From: Pseudomonas viridiflava
Lineage (GTDB): Bacteria > Pseudomonadota > Gammaproteobacteria > Pseudomonadales > Pseudomonadaceae
Assembly (NCBI RefSeq): GCF_900602065.1
Contig: NZ_UWFN01000310.1
Location: 341,316 to 405,315, forward strand
Direction: 5' to 3'
Length of the DNA: 64,000 nucleotides
The first letter of the stretch is position 1; every line of letters starts with the position of its first letter. The notes under the pieces are model-generated. The model saw only the letters and a list, made by a program, of their open reading frames with translations, was not told the origin of the DNA and ran no database searches. Made by a program: the position numbers and the translations under genes. This document shows, piece by piece, positions 9,121 through 17,002 of the stretch.

Positions 9121-9450
9121 TTACTGTCTTGAGAGTGCTCCACCTCTATTGTTGAGCGTGGATACCCTGTCTGACTCGATCCAGATGGTGCTGGTGTTTC
9201 GGTTAGCGAGCTCCTTTGAATTCCAGTTATTCGCGGTCTGTGGGCTGGTAGTGCCGGTCAGGCATGACGCCTGTACATCACAATATGAAACGGCACTGTC
9301 CACCACTGAGGGCGAAATGGCCTGTAGCTGGCAGGTTTGTGCTGCTGAGCTTTGCTGGAAGGAAGCTGCGTCACATCCCGCGTAAGCCATGCCGCTTGTT
9401 ACCAGCGTGAGTGGGGCAGAAAGCATCATCCATAATGCCTGGGTTTTCAT
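9121..9450 (-). CDS. Small exported cysteine-containing protein, unknown function
   Basis: A 109-residue protein with a clear Sec signal peptide (residues 1-24, ending SGMAYAG) and a mature part of about 85 residues holding four cysteines, enough for two disulfides. The rest is rich in Ser, Thr, Asn and Gln. GAGG lies 8 bases before the ATG. It is not a family I recognise. The signal peptide, ribosome site and downstream hairpin support a real gene. It may be secreted or periplasmic. Confidence 0.7.
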   Translation of the reverse strand: MKTQALWMMLSAPLTLVTSGMAYAGCDAASFQQSSAAQTCQLQAISPSVVDSAVSYCDVQASCLTGTTSPQTANNWNSKELANRNTSTIWIESDRVSTLNNRGGALSRQ

Positions 9451-9822
9451 TTTTCAATCCTCGGTAGTTGTCAGTTCAGGTGGTTGCGATGCAACCCCCG
9501 ACCTTTAAAGCATAGGGAGGAATAACCGTTACCTTGCGGGGTTACTGATCAACGGGGCGTTATGAAAAGACTGTCTTGAAATGACGCTCGCGCCGTTAAT
9601 CGCGCGGGGCGATGATGGCTCCCCGATGAGAAACTTGCGGTCAACGGCTTGCTTTCAGGCCCTCCATTTCGGCGAATGAAAAGCATCATGATCACGGCTC
9701 AAAATTGTTGAATTCGTAACTCTCTCCAATTGTCCTACCGACATTGGGCAATGATCCGTCGTTGCTGAGAACTTGTTCCTCAGCAACGTTTCGGGTGCTC
9801 GTTGGCATGGAATGGAGGAACC
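9451..9822. promoter_or_regulatory. Divergent intergenic region with leader hairpin
   Basis: This 372-base region separates the small exported protein gene (minus) from the PAS/LuxR regulator gene (plus) and must hold both promoters. A perfect 10-bp inverted repeat (9760-9769 with 9779-9788, loop 9 bases) ends 34 bases before the regulator's ATG and would form a hairpin in its leader. No intact gene was found here. Confidence 0.5.
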
Positions 9823-11310
9823 ATGAGTCAGGCAGTCCTTGATAGAGAAACCGATCGTCGACAGTTGCAGCGCATTATTGGTGGTCTTTCTGATGGCGTT
9901 CTCTTGATCGAGCTGGATCAGAGCATTCTGTGGGCCAATGAATCCGCGCTGGAGATGCACGGCGTCAGCCACGTCAAGGAGCTGGGTAGTAACGTCAACG
10001 AATATGCTTCGCGGTTCAACCTGCGCTATCGCAACAATCACCCGCTTGCGCTGGAGAATTACCCGATCAGCCGTATCGCCGAGGGCGAGTCCTTCAGTGA
10101 TGTGGTGGTGGAGGTCAGGCCGGTGGGTAACGAAGACAAATGCTGGGTGCACCGCGTGCGGAGCATGGTGCTGGATGGCCGCTCCGGTGAGCCTGAGTTA
10201 ATGGCGCTGATTATCACCGACGCCACCGAACTGGCCAGTGCCGAGCAACGCTTCGAGCGAACCTTTGCTGCCAATCCGGCACCCGCCGTTATTTGCAGGC
10301 TCAGCGATTTACGTTACATCAAAGTCAATCCGGGCTTTCTGGAAATGACCGGCTACACCCGTGAGCAGGTCATCGGACGTTCCGTGTATGAGCTGGACGT
10401 TCTGGAAAACGCCGAACGCAAGGATCTGGCCATCGAACGTCTCAACGATGGCGGCACCATCCCGCAGATGCAGGCCGAGCTCAAGCTGCCCGAAGGTGGC
10501 AGCAAGCTGGTGATAGTTGCCGGACAGCCGCTGGATATCAATGAAGACGACTGCATGCTGTTTTCCTTCATGGACATGGAACCCCGTCGCAAGGTCGAGA
10601 CCGCGTTGCGACAAAGCGAGGAGCGCTTTGCGAAAGCCTTTCGCCTGACCCCCGTACCGACTCTGGTATGTAACGCCGAGTCGCAGTTCGTGGTTGAGGT
10701 CAATAATGCATTCATCAACACCACCGGGTTTACGGCTCAGGAGCTGACTGGAAGATCCGTGGAAGAGTTGGGTTTCATTGACGGCAAAAAGACGTGCGAG
10801 CAGATTTTCGAGGTATTGAAGAAGACTGGCAGCATTGAAGGCATGGAGCTCAAGGTGCGCAAGCGTGGCGACGAGCTGATAGATTGCGTGCTCTCTGCCG
10901 ACACTGTCGTCATTCAGGACATCCCGTGTTATTTGCTGGTGATTATGGATATCTCGGAGCGTAAGCGATCCGACCTTGAGCTGATCGCGGCGATTGAAGA
11001 GGTCATGCAGGATGCATCATGGTTCGCGCGTTCTTTGATCGAGAAGCTTGCCAACGTCAAGAAGGGCAAGGCGCCGCAACTGCCGGGCATTTCGCTGACA
11101 GATTTGACCAGTCGTGAAAAAGACGTATTGGGTTTGATCTGTGAAGGCCTGGCAGACAAGGAAATCGCGGCACGCCTCAAGCTGGCGCCTAATACCGTGC
11201 GTAACCACGTGGCAACGATGTACTCCAAGCTGGGCGTGCACAGTCGCGCTGAGGCGATTGTCTGGGCACGCGAGCGTGCACTATTCACTAGTGACAATCG
11301 CAAGCAATAG
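9823..11310 (+). CDS. PAS-domain LuxR-type transcriptional regulator
   Basis: A 495-residue cytosolic regulator. Three PAS-like domains occupy about residues 12-125, 140-250 and 265-380. The second and third share the pattern ...VNPGFLEMTGYTREQVIGRSVYEL and ...VNNAFINTTGFTAQELTGRSVEEL, so they are internal repeats. A C-terminal LuxR helix-turn-helix follows (LTSREKDVLGLICEGLADKE ... NTVRNHVATMYSKLGVHSRAEA). There is no receiver or autoinducer domain, so the signal is probably sensed by the PAS domains. The ATG at 9823 is chosen over an in-frame TTG at 9802 because GGAGG at 9814-9818 is correctly spaced. Target genes unknown. Confidence 0.88.
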   Translation: MSQAVLDRETDRRQLQRIIGGLSDGVLLIELDQSILWANESALEMHGVSHVKELGSNVNEYASRFNLRYRNNHPLALENYPISRIAEGESFSDVVVEVRPVGNEDKCWVHRVRSMVLDGRSGEPELMALIITDATELASAEQRFERTFAANPAPAVICRLSDLRYIKVNPGFLEMTGYTREQVIGRSVYELDVLENAERKDLAIERLNDGGTIPQMQAELKLPEGGSKLVIVAGQPLDINEDDCMLFSFMDMEPRRKVETALRQSEERFAKAFRLTPVPTLVCNAESQFVVEVNNAFINTTGFTAQELTGRSVEELGFIDGKKTCEQIFEVLKKTGSIEGMELKVRKRGDELIDCVLSADTVVIQDIPCYLLVIMDISERKRSDLELIAAIEEVMQDASWFARSLIEKLANVKKGKAPQLPGISLTDLTSREKDVLGLICEGLADKEIAARLKLAPNTVRNHVATMYSKLGVHSRAEAIVWARERALFTSDNRKQ

Positions 11311-11417
11311 CACTAACAAAAAGTGCAAATGCACTAGTGCTATCAGTGCAAATTCGTCTGGCTGATCGCGCATGGCGTTCTTTACCCTGACGGTCCATTT
11401 TCTGGACCTTGTCAGGG
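11307..11417 (+). terminator. Two hairpins after the PAS/LuxR gene
   Basis: ATAGCACTA (11307-11315) and TAGTGCTAT (11335-11343) form a perfect 9-bp inverted repeat, with GTGCA-AA-TGCAC nested inside (11323-11334). The left arm overlaps the stop codon. A second hairpin pairs CCCTGAC/GGTCC (11385-11396) with GGACC/GTCAGGG (11404-11417). Neither is followed by a T-run, so termination is possible but not proven. Confidence 0.45.
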
Positions 11418-11480
11418 GCCTCCGTTGCAGACTTTTAAACGCTCCCGGATTCAAGATGGCTGGCCACAGGGTGGTCAGAA

Positions 11481-11744
11481 GTGAGCTGGCTATCACAGGT
11501 CCGCCGTGAAATCGAAAGCAGCTTCGAACCTTTGGCGTGCGAGTGCGTCATTGGCGCCGACGCATCCTTGAGTGTGCGCATTTATGATCGTGATTCGGGG
11601 CGCGTTGATCTGATGGTCATCGGTATCGCCCTTGATCAAGTGAAGACGCAGCACGACGTGGCGGCATTGATCAGCGAGTTACGTGATGAGCTGGGCAGCG
11701 TCGGCATGAACCCTCTCGATATAGAGCCGTCCTCACAGGCTTGA
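11481..11744 (+). CDS. DUF1652 protein
   Basis: An 87-residue protein with the pattern of DUF1652, a small pseudomonad family of unknown function (SWLSQVRREIESSFEPLACE ... VIGIALDQVKTQHDVAALI). Start is GTG. Its 3' end overlaps the convergent DUF6482 gene by 12 bases. Cytosolic; no catalytic motif seen. Confidence 0.78.
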   Translation: MSWLSQVRREIESSFEPLACECVIGADASLSVRIYDRDSGRVDLMVIGIALDQVKTQHDVAALISELRDELGSVGMNPLDIEPSSQA

Positions 11745-12038
11745 ATGCCAGGGGATCGGTTCGCGGCTGGGCTGCTGCTCTGCGCTGCCCAGCCCGACCA
11801 TCTCGTCATGCACGGCGGGTTGGATCAGAAACAGCGGCACCTCCGGTACACCTTTCAGATTCTTGCGAGCCTCTTCCATTGAGGCGACATGCAGGGTGTC
11901 TCCCTTGGCGTTGATCAGTGGGTGAGACTTGCCACTCTTCAATGCGTGCATGACGTAAGAGCCACCCTCCATCGCGACCAGATGGACTTCTTCGATCTCA
12001 CCTGCTTTTACATGAGTGGCCAGCTTGCTCAGTTCCAT
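11733..12038 (-). CDS. DUF6482 protein
   Basis: A 101-residue protein (MELSKLATHVKAGEIEEVHL ... GGSYVMHALKSG ... LHVASMEEARKNLKGV) matching DUF6482, a small family of unknown role in gamma-proteobacteria. AAAGGTGA lies upstream of the ATG. It is read toward the DUF1652 gene and overlaps its 3' end. Confidence 0.78.
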   Translation of the reverse strand: MELSKLATHVKAGEIEEVHLVAMEGGSYVMHALKSGKSHPLINAKGDTLHVASMEEARKNLKGVPEVPLFLIQPAVHDEMVGLGSAEQQPSREPIPWHSSL

Positions 12039-12148
12039 GACGTCACCTTTGTCTGCGTGGCGGGCGATTGCCTGCCTCTTCGGATTCGAGGCGCAAGGAC
12101 GGGCTGAGTTCGAACTGATGGATTAATGGTCGGCGAAGTGACCTGTGC

Positions 12149-12536
12149 GCTGCCCGCGTCACCAGCACGGTCAACGCCATCGAGAATCGTAGCCAGACTG
12201 TGCAGTACCCCAGCATTGATGTGGCGCGTCTGCCTGTTCAATCCAGGCACGTCAGTAAGGTGCTGGAGGTGATCCGTGAGATTGCCGAGCAGACCAATCT
12301 GCTGGCCTTGAACGCGGCTATCGAGGCTGCACGGGCGGGTGAGCAGGTTGACGCTGATCGCCACCGTTTCACAGCAGCAGGCCCAAGTGGCTCGTTCGGC
12401 TGACGGCAACCTCATGAGCATTCGCGATTTATCGATTCAGAGTGCGAATGGTGCCCATCAGGCAGCAGCGGCGAGTTCCGGGTTGTCGCGTCTGGCAGTA
12501 GACATGAACAAGCTGGTGGGACGATTCTCGCTTTAA
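12149..12536 (+). pseudogene. Decayed methyl-accepting chemotaxis protein, C-terminal signalling region
   Basis: The highly conserved hairpin tip of chemotaxis receptors is present in one frame (VIREIAEQTNLLALNAAIE followed by AARAGEQ, ending near 12347). The remainder resumes in another frame (VSQQQAQVARSADGNLMSIR ... LSRLAVDMNKLVGRFSL, to 12536). The segment that normally follows the tip (GRGFAVVADEVR onward) is missing, and no N-terminal sensor or membrane part is present. This is an internally deleted, frameshifted and 5'-truncated remnant. The left border is approximate. Confidence 0.8.
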
Positions 12537-12598
12537 TTCCTGCAGGGGAGAGGTGTACCGGGCGAAAAAGCCGGTACGCCTTGTCCAGTCACTTCGTA

Positions 12599-13342
12599 TC
12601 AACCCCGTCGCTCATACGCGACGCGCAAGCGTTCACGAATATTGCTCAAATGGCGGCGCATGGCGGCTCTCGCACCGTCCGGGTCACGATTGGCGATGGT
12701 CGCGTAGATGTCGTGATGTTCCTGGCGCAGTCTGGCGCTGTAGTCTTCGATAGCGGTATTGGCCAGGGCTGCCGAGTTGAGCCGGTTGCGGGGAATCAGT
12801 GTCAGGCCCAGATGTTCGGTGATATCGGCGAAATAGCGGTTGTCAGTGGCCAGCGCAATTTGCTGGTGAAAATCGAAATCGGCAGCCGCCGCTTCGGCTC
12901 GGCTTACCGTCGGGTCCTCGATGATCTTCAGCGCCTGGTGCATGCGCGCCAGTTGTTCCTCGGTCCTGCGCAGAGCGGCGAAGCCTGCGGAATCGACTTC
13001 GATACCGATGCGTAATTCGATGACGGCCATGACGTCGCTGAGCGTGCGGTCTGCTTGCGGGTCGATCTGATCAGCGCGCTGCCGGACCACAAACGTGCCG
13101 ATGCCATGCCGGGTTTCCACCAGCCCGTGGGATTGCAGGTGGGAAATGGCTTCTCGCACCACGGTACGACTCACGCCATGTTCCTGGGTGATATGTTTTT
13201 CCGGCGGGAGCTTGTCACCGACCTTCAGTTGGCCGTCTTCAATCATGCTGGTCAGGATATTGGCCAGCGCCAGAGTCAGATTGCGCGGACGTCTTATGGA
13301 CGAGTCGGTCTCTGCTGGTTCGGAAATCGGGGTGGGGTTCAT
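12599..13342 (-). CDS. FadR-family (GntR) transcriptional regulator
   Basis: A 247-residue regulator: winged helix at residues about 20-90 (GDKLPPEKHITQEHGVSRTV, VREAISHLQSHGLVETRHGI) and an all-helical FCD effector domain with the usual metal/ligand residues (DFDFHQQIALATDNRYF; RQEHHDI). It is read in the same direction as the dehydrogenase gene upstream and separated from it by a strong terminator, so it probably has its own promoter. A close paralogue lies at 60298-61008 next to glucarate genes, which suggests a sugar-acid effector for this one too. Confidence 0.87.
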   Translation of the reverse strand: MNPTPISEPAETDSSIRRPRNLTLALANILTSMIEDGQLKVGDKLPPEKHITQEHGVSRTVVREAISHLQSHGLVETRHGIGTFVVRQRADQIDPQADRTLSDVMAVIELRIGIEVDSAGFAALRRTEEQLARMHQALKIIEDPTVSRAEAAAADFDFHQQIALATDNRYFADITEHLGLTLIPRNRLNSAALANTAIEDYSARLRQEHHDIYATIANRDPDGARAAMRRHLSNIRERLRVAYERRG

Positions 13343-13419
13343 GGTGTTCCACCTGATGAAAAAATGCGCTTTCCAGTCGCACCCATTGTCGCGCTGTCAG
13401 CTATTCACGACGTTCACAT

Positions 13420-13457
13420 AAAGAAACGGCGCGGCTTGAGGGCCGCGCCGTTTCTTT
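13420..13457. terminator. Strong bidirectional Rho-independent terminator
   Basis: A perfect 16-bp stem (13420-13435 with 13442-13457) with a 6-base loop. The arms begin AAAGAAAC and end GTTTCTTT, so a U-rich tract closes the hairpin on either strand. It lies 24 bases beyond the stop of the dehydrogenase gene and would end that transcript before the FadR-type gene. Confidence 0.9.
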
Positions 13458-13481
13458 TACAGAGCACTGATCAGGTCAGTC

Positions 13482-15065
13482 TCAAGCGATGGGCTGATCG
13501 CTCCACTCGCTGTTGACCAGACGCTTGAGGCCCAGTGGGTTAGCGTTCTGCAGCGCTTCTGGCAGCAGGCTGTCAGGGTAGTTCTGATAGCAGACCGGAC
13601 GCAGGAAGCGATCGATGGCCAGAGTGCCCACCGAAGTACCACGTGCATCGGAAGTCGCCGGGTATGGACCACCGTGGACCATGGCTTCGCAGACTTCGAC
13701 GCCGGTCGGGTAACCGTTGACGAGGATACGGCCGACTTTTTCTTCCAGCACCGGTACCAGCCATTGGTACTTCTTCAGGTCGCTCTGCTCGCCGATCAGG
13801 GTGGCGGTCAGTTGGCCGCGCAGGCCTTGCAGGGCGCTTTTCAGTTGCGCGTCGTCAGCGACTTCGATCACCAGGGTAGTCGGGCCGAATACTTCTTCCT
13901 GCAGCAGTGGGTCGCCATTGAGCAGCAGGCTGACGTCAGCCTTGAACAGCTGAGCCTGAGCCTGTTTGCCCTCCTGCGGTTTACCCGCCAGGTGCGTAAC
14001 ACCCGGGTGCGACAGCAGGTGCTGAACGCCTTTGCTGTAGCTGCGCAGGCCGCCTGCGTTAAGCATGGTTTGTGGAGCCTGGGCGCCCATGTGTTCCTGA
14101 AGTTGCTCAAGGAACTTGGTGAAGGTTGGCGAGCTGATGCCGATCACTACGCCAGGGTTGGTGCAGAACTGGCCTGCGCCCATGACCACCGACGCTGCGA
14201 GGTCCTTGGCCACGGCATCGCCGCGAGCGGACAGCGCTTCAGGCAGCAGGACAACCGGGTTGATGCTCGACATTTCCGCGAAAACCGGGATTGGCTCAGG
14301 ACGTTCGGCAGCCATTTTGCACAGTGCGTCGCCACCGCTCAGGGAGCCAGTGAAGCCAACGGCCTTGATCGCCGGATGCTTGACCAGACCTTCACCAACG
14401 CCGCTGCCGAAAATCATGTTGAACACGCCTTTCGGCATGTTGGTTTTTTCTGCGGCACGAATGATCGCGGAGCCAACCAGATCGGCAGTTGCCATGTGGC
14501 CGCTGTGCGCTTTGAACACAACCGGGCAACCGGCAGCCAGTGCTGCAGCGGTGTCGCCGCCAGCAGTGGAGAAAGCCAGCGGGAAGTTGCTCGCGCCGAA
14601 AACAGCAACCGGGCCCACACCGATGCGATATTGGCGCAGGTCAACGCGTGGCAGTGGTTTGCGATCCGGCAGTGCCAGGTCGATGCGTGCACCCAGGTAG
14701 TCGCCGCGGCGCAGGACTTTGGCGAACAGGCGCATCTGGCCGCTGGTCCGTCCGCGCTCACCCTGAATACGGGCAGCCGGCAGGGCGGTTTCCTGGCAAA
14801 CGATGGCAACGAAATCATCACCGAGCTGGTCCAGCTCGTCGGCGATTGCATCAAGGAATTCTGCACGACGCGCCGGGCTCAGCTGGCGGTACTCAACAAA
14901 AGCGCCTTTGGCTGCCAGAGCTGCTGCGTCAATTTCCGCATCAGTGGCCTGATAAAAGCTGTAAGGCAGTGCTTCACCGGTAGTGGCGTCGAGACTTTTG
15001 TGTTGCGGCTCGCCAAGTGCGCTACGTGCGCCTGCGATGAAGTTGTGGCCGAGAACATTAGGCAT
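13482..15065 (-). CDS. Aldehyde dehydrogenase, probable 2-oxoglutarate semialdehyde dehydrogenase
   Basis: A 527-residue NAD(P)+-dependent aldehyde dehydrogenase. FGASNFPLAFSTAGGDT holds the oxyanion asparagine (about N160), the cofactor lysine is in VVFKAHSGH (K185), the general base is E264 in VFAEMSSINP and the nucleophile is C301 in GAGQFCTNPG. The AHSGH and AEMSSINP forms and the 520-530 length fit the KGSADH group, which oxidises 2-oxoglutarate semialdehyde to 2-oxoglutarate at the end of glucarate, arabinose or hydroxyproline routes. CAGGAGA precedes the ATG. Glucarate dehydratase and a transporter lie at 57-60 kb, supporting a role in glucarate use, though other aldehyde substrates are possible. 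Confidence 0.86.
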   Translation of the reverse strand: MPNVLGHNFIAGARSALGEPQHKSLDATTGEALPYSFYQATDAEIDAAALAAKGAFVEYRQLSPARRAEFLDAIADELDQLGDDFVAIVCQETALPAARIQGERGRTSGQMRLFAKVLRRGDYLGARIDLALPDRKPLPRVDLRQYRIGVGPVAVFGASNFPLAFSTAGGDTAAALAAGCPVVFKAHSGHMATADLVGSAIIRAAEKTNMPKGVFNMIFGSGVGEGLVKHPAIKAVGFTGSLSGGDALCKMAAERPEPIPVFAEMSSINPVVLLPEALSARGDAVAKDLAASVVMGAGQFCTNPGVVIGISSPTFTKFLEQLQEHMGAQAPQTMLNAGGLRSYSKGVQHLLSHPGVTHLAGKPQEGKQAQAQLFKADVSLLLNGDPLLQEEVFGPTTLVIEVADDAQLKSALQGLRGQLTATLIGEQSDLKKYQWLVPVLEEKVGRILVNGYPTGVEVCEAMVHGGPYPATSDARGTSVGTLAIDRFLRPVCYQNYPDSLLPEALQNANPLGLKRLVNSEWSDQPIA

Positions 15066-15293
15066 CTGTGTCTCCTGTTTTTATTTGCGGGTTTAATCAG
15101 GCTGGTGCCTGTCTTAGAGATCTGCCGACCGTTCGATGACGGTGTGAGCGGCCTGTAACTGGCGTGGCTCAAAAATGTTGACAGTCATCGTACAACCACG
15201 ATTGAAAGTGCGCAACTGTGGAGTGTCGGGCACCCAGTGTTCGCTTTAAGGCACATAGGTTATAGAGCTGGAATACTGCCACAGGGCCGCGTT

Positions 15294-16196
15294 TCAAGTC
15301 AGGATTTGCAGTCGCTTTAGCCCTCGCAACGCATCAACAACCTCGCGCAACGCCCGGTTGACCGGCTTGTCCTGACGCATTACCAGGCTCAGGGTACGAA
15401 CCAGAGGCGGCGTCAGGTTGTGTATTTGCAGGTTGCGCTGATGGTGGGCGGTGGCTACCGCGATGCGTGGCACGATGCTGTAGCCCAGCCCGGCAGCGAC
15501 CATCTCTTTGATCGCTTCGATGCTGCCCAGCTCCATCACCGGTTTAGGTCGAACACCGGCTTGCTGAAACCACTGATCGATCAGCAAGCGCGTGCTGCTG
15601 CCTGCTTCGAACACCACCAGAGGAAGGTTGCTCAAGGTATCGGCATTCAGGGGCGACTTCAGATCGGTCTGTTCAGGGGCAAATATCCCGACCATTTCGT
15701 CTTCCAGCAGAGCCGTGACGTGCAGGCTACGACCGGCTGCGGGCAGGGTGACCAAGGCCAGGTCAATGCGGTTTTCTTCCACGGCCTTGAGGATCGCCTC
15801 GGTATTGCCGGTGCGAACCCGTACATCCAGTTTCGGGAAAGCCGTGCGCAACGCTTTCAGGATGGGCGGCAATAGATGAATACACGCGGTGGCGCCAGTG
15901 CCGATGACCACCTGGCCAGCGACCCCTTCGGCATGACTGGCCAGATCCTGCAGGGCATCGTCGATCACCGAACCGATACGACCGATATGGCGTAACAGAG
16001 TCAGCCCGGCCGTTGTCGGTTTCAGACGCTTGCCCACCCGCTCGATCAGGCGCAGGTTCAGACGTTGCTCCAACAGACGTATATGCAGGCTCACAGCAGG
16101 CTGTGTCAGGTTCAACGCAGTGGCTGCAGCCGAAAAACTGCCGTGGTGGATGACCTCGGAAAAGCTGTTCAGGTGATTCAGGTTCAACGGCTGCAT
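15294..16196 (-). CDS. LysR-family transcriptional regulator
   Basis: A 300-residue LysR regulator with an N-terminal winged helix (LNSFSEVIHHGSFSAAATAL; LTQPAVSLHIRLLEQRLNLR) and a C-terminal periplasmic-binding-like effector domain (GVAGQVVIGTGATACIHLLP onward). It is divergent from the acetyltransferase gene at 16297, with about 100 bases between starts, so it may regulate that gene. The 228 bases between its end and the dehydrogenase start hold no gene. Confidence 0.87.
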   Translation of the reverse strand: MQPLNLNHLNSFSEVIHHGSFSAAATALNLTQPAVSLHIRLLEQRLNLRLIERVGKRLKPTTAGLTLLRHIGRIGSVIDDALQDLASHAEGVAGQVVIGTGATACIHLLPPILKALRTAFPKLDVRVRTGNTEAILKAVEENRIDLALVTLPAAGRSLHVTALLEDEMVGIFAPEQTDLKSPLNADTLSNLPLVVFEAGSSTRLLIDQWFQQAGVRPKPVMELGSIEAIKEMVAAGLGYSIVPRIAVATAHHQRNLQIHNLTPPLVRTLSLVMRQDKPVNRALREVVDALRGLKRLQILT

Positions 16197-16296
16197 GGCA
16201 AAGTTTTACTTATGCTTGGGATGAGTAATCATAGCTTTATTAAGGTGTCGGGCGTCGTCATGATTGCCGCACTTGTAGTCGTTACCGAGAACCAAG

Positions 16297-16833
16297 ATGA
16301 ATCACGATCTAATCCTGCGCACCGCTCGCGAGGATGACATGCCCGCAGTACAGGCGATTTATGCGCACCACGTGCTGACCGGCATTGCCAGCTTTGAACT
16401 GCAGCCGCCGACAGTGGAGGAAATGTTACGCCGCCGCGCTGAAGTGCTCTCACGCGAATTGCCGTACCTGGTTGCCGAACTGGCGGGAGAGGTCGTTGGC
16501 TATGGTTACGCCACCCTGTATCGACCCCGACCCGGCTATCGTTTTACAGCGGAAGATTCGGTGTATATGGCAGAAGGCATGGCCGGTAAAGGCATCGGTC
16601 ATGCGCTGTTGAGCGCTGTCATCGATCACTGCGTGCAGGGTGGCTGGCGCCAGATGGTGGCGGTGATCGGCAACAGTGAAAACCACGCCTCGCTGCGCCT
16701 GCATGAAAAGCTGGGCTTTCGTCGGGTCGGCGTTTTTGAGTCGGTTGGCTTCAAGCACGGGCGTTGGGTTGACACCGTGTTGATGCAGCGAGCGCTGGCG
16801 GAGGGGAGCAGTACGCTGCCCAACGATCAGTGA
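16297..16833 (+). CDS. GNAT acetyltransferase, phosphinothricin/methionine sulfoximine type
   Basis: A 178-residue GNAT protein. The N-terminus TAREDDMPAVQAIYAHHVLT, the active-site region YRPRPGYRFTAEDSVYM and the acetyl-CoA loop AGKGIGHALL, then FESVGFKHGRWVDTVLMQR, follow the PAT/PitA/YncA subgroup closely. These enzymes N-acetylate phosphinothricin, methionine sulfoximine or methionine sulfone. Chromosomal copies usually act on methionine derivatives, so herbicide resistance is not implied. It is divergent from the LysR gene. Confidence 0.88.
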   Translation: MNHDLILRTAREDDMPAVQAIYAHHVLTGIASFELQPPTVEEMLRRRAEVLSRELPYLVAELAGEVVGYGYATLYRPRPGYRFTAEDSVYMAEGMAGKGIGHALLSAVIDHCVQGGWRQMVAVIGNSENHASLRLHEKLGFRRVGVFESVGFKHGRWVDTVLMQRALAEGSSTLPNDQ

Positions 16834-16910
16834 TGGGCGATGGTCGATAGACTATTTGCATATTAGTTTAGAATTTAAATGCATTTTCGGAATAAATAAT
16901 CCAGTGATAA

Positions 16911-16993
16911 GGTTTTAACCAGTCACTGGAAACCTTGAGAAAAGTTATAAGAAAGGGATTTCGGCTGGCGGCCTGACTTATAACTTCTCAAGG
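16911..16993 (+). promoter_or_regulatory. Structured leader that would sequester the ribosome binding site of the ABC operon
   Basis: CCTTGAGAA followed by AAGTTATAAG (16933-16951) pairs with CTTATAACTTCTCAAGG (16977-16993), a 17-bp stem with a 2-base bulge and a 25-base loop. The right arm contains most of the Shine-Dalgarno sequence AAGGA (16990-16994), 8 bases from the ATG at 17003. An alternative hairpin lies just upstream and shares bases with the left arm: GGTTT/CCAGT pairs with ACTGG/AAACC within 16911-16934. Overlapping alternative stems plus a masked ribosome site are what a translational switch would look like. The ligand or factor is unknown, and a protein operator is also possible. 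Confidence 0.5.
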
Positions 16994-17002
16994 AATACCT
17001 GC

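Noticed and set aside
13674..15158. 494-codon open frame opposite the aldehyde dehydrogenase
   Set aside because: Antisense shadow; the opposite strand has every catalytic motif of an aldehyde dehydrogenase.
15181..15205. FadR-type operator upstream of the aldehyde dehydrogenase gene
   Set aside because: GTTGACAGTCATCGTACAAC only loosely resembles the TTGT-N3-ACAA sites and lacks symmetry.
16297..16833. Herbicide resistance gene (phosphinothricin acetyltransferase)
   Set aside because: Chromosomal members of this subgroup mostly act on methionine derivatives; resistance cannot be inferred from sequence.
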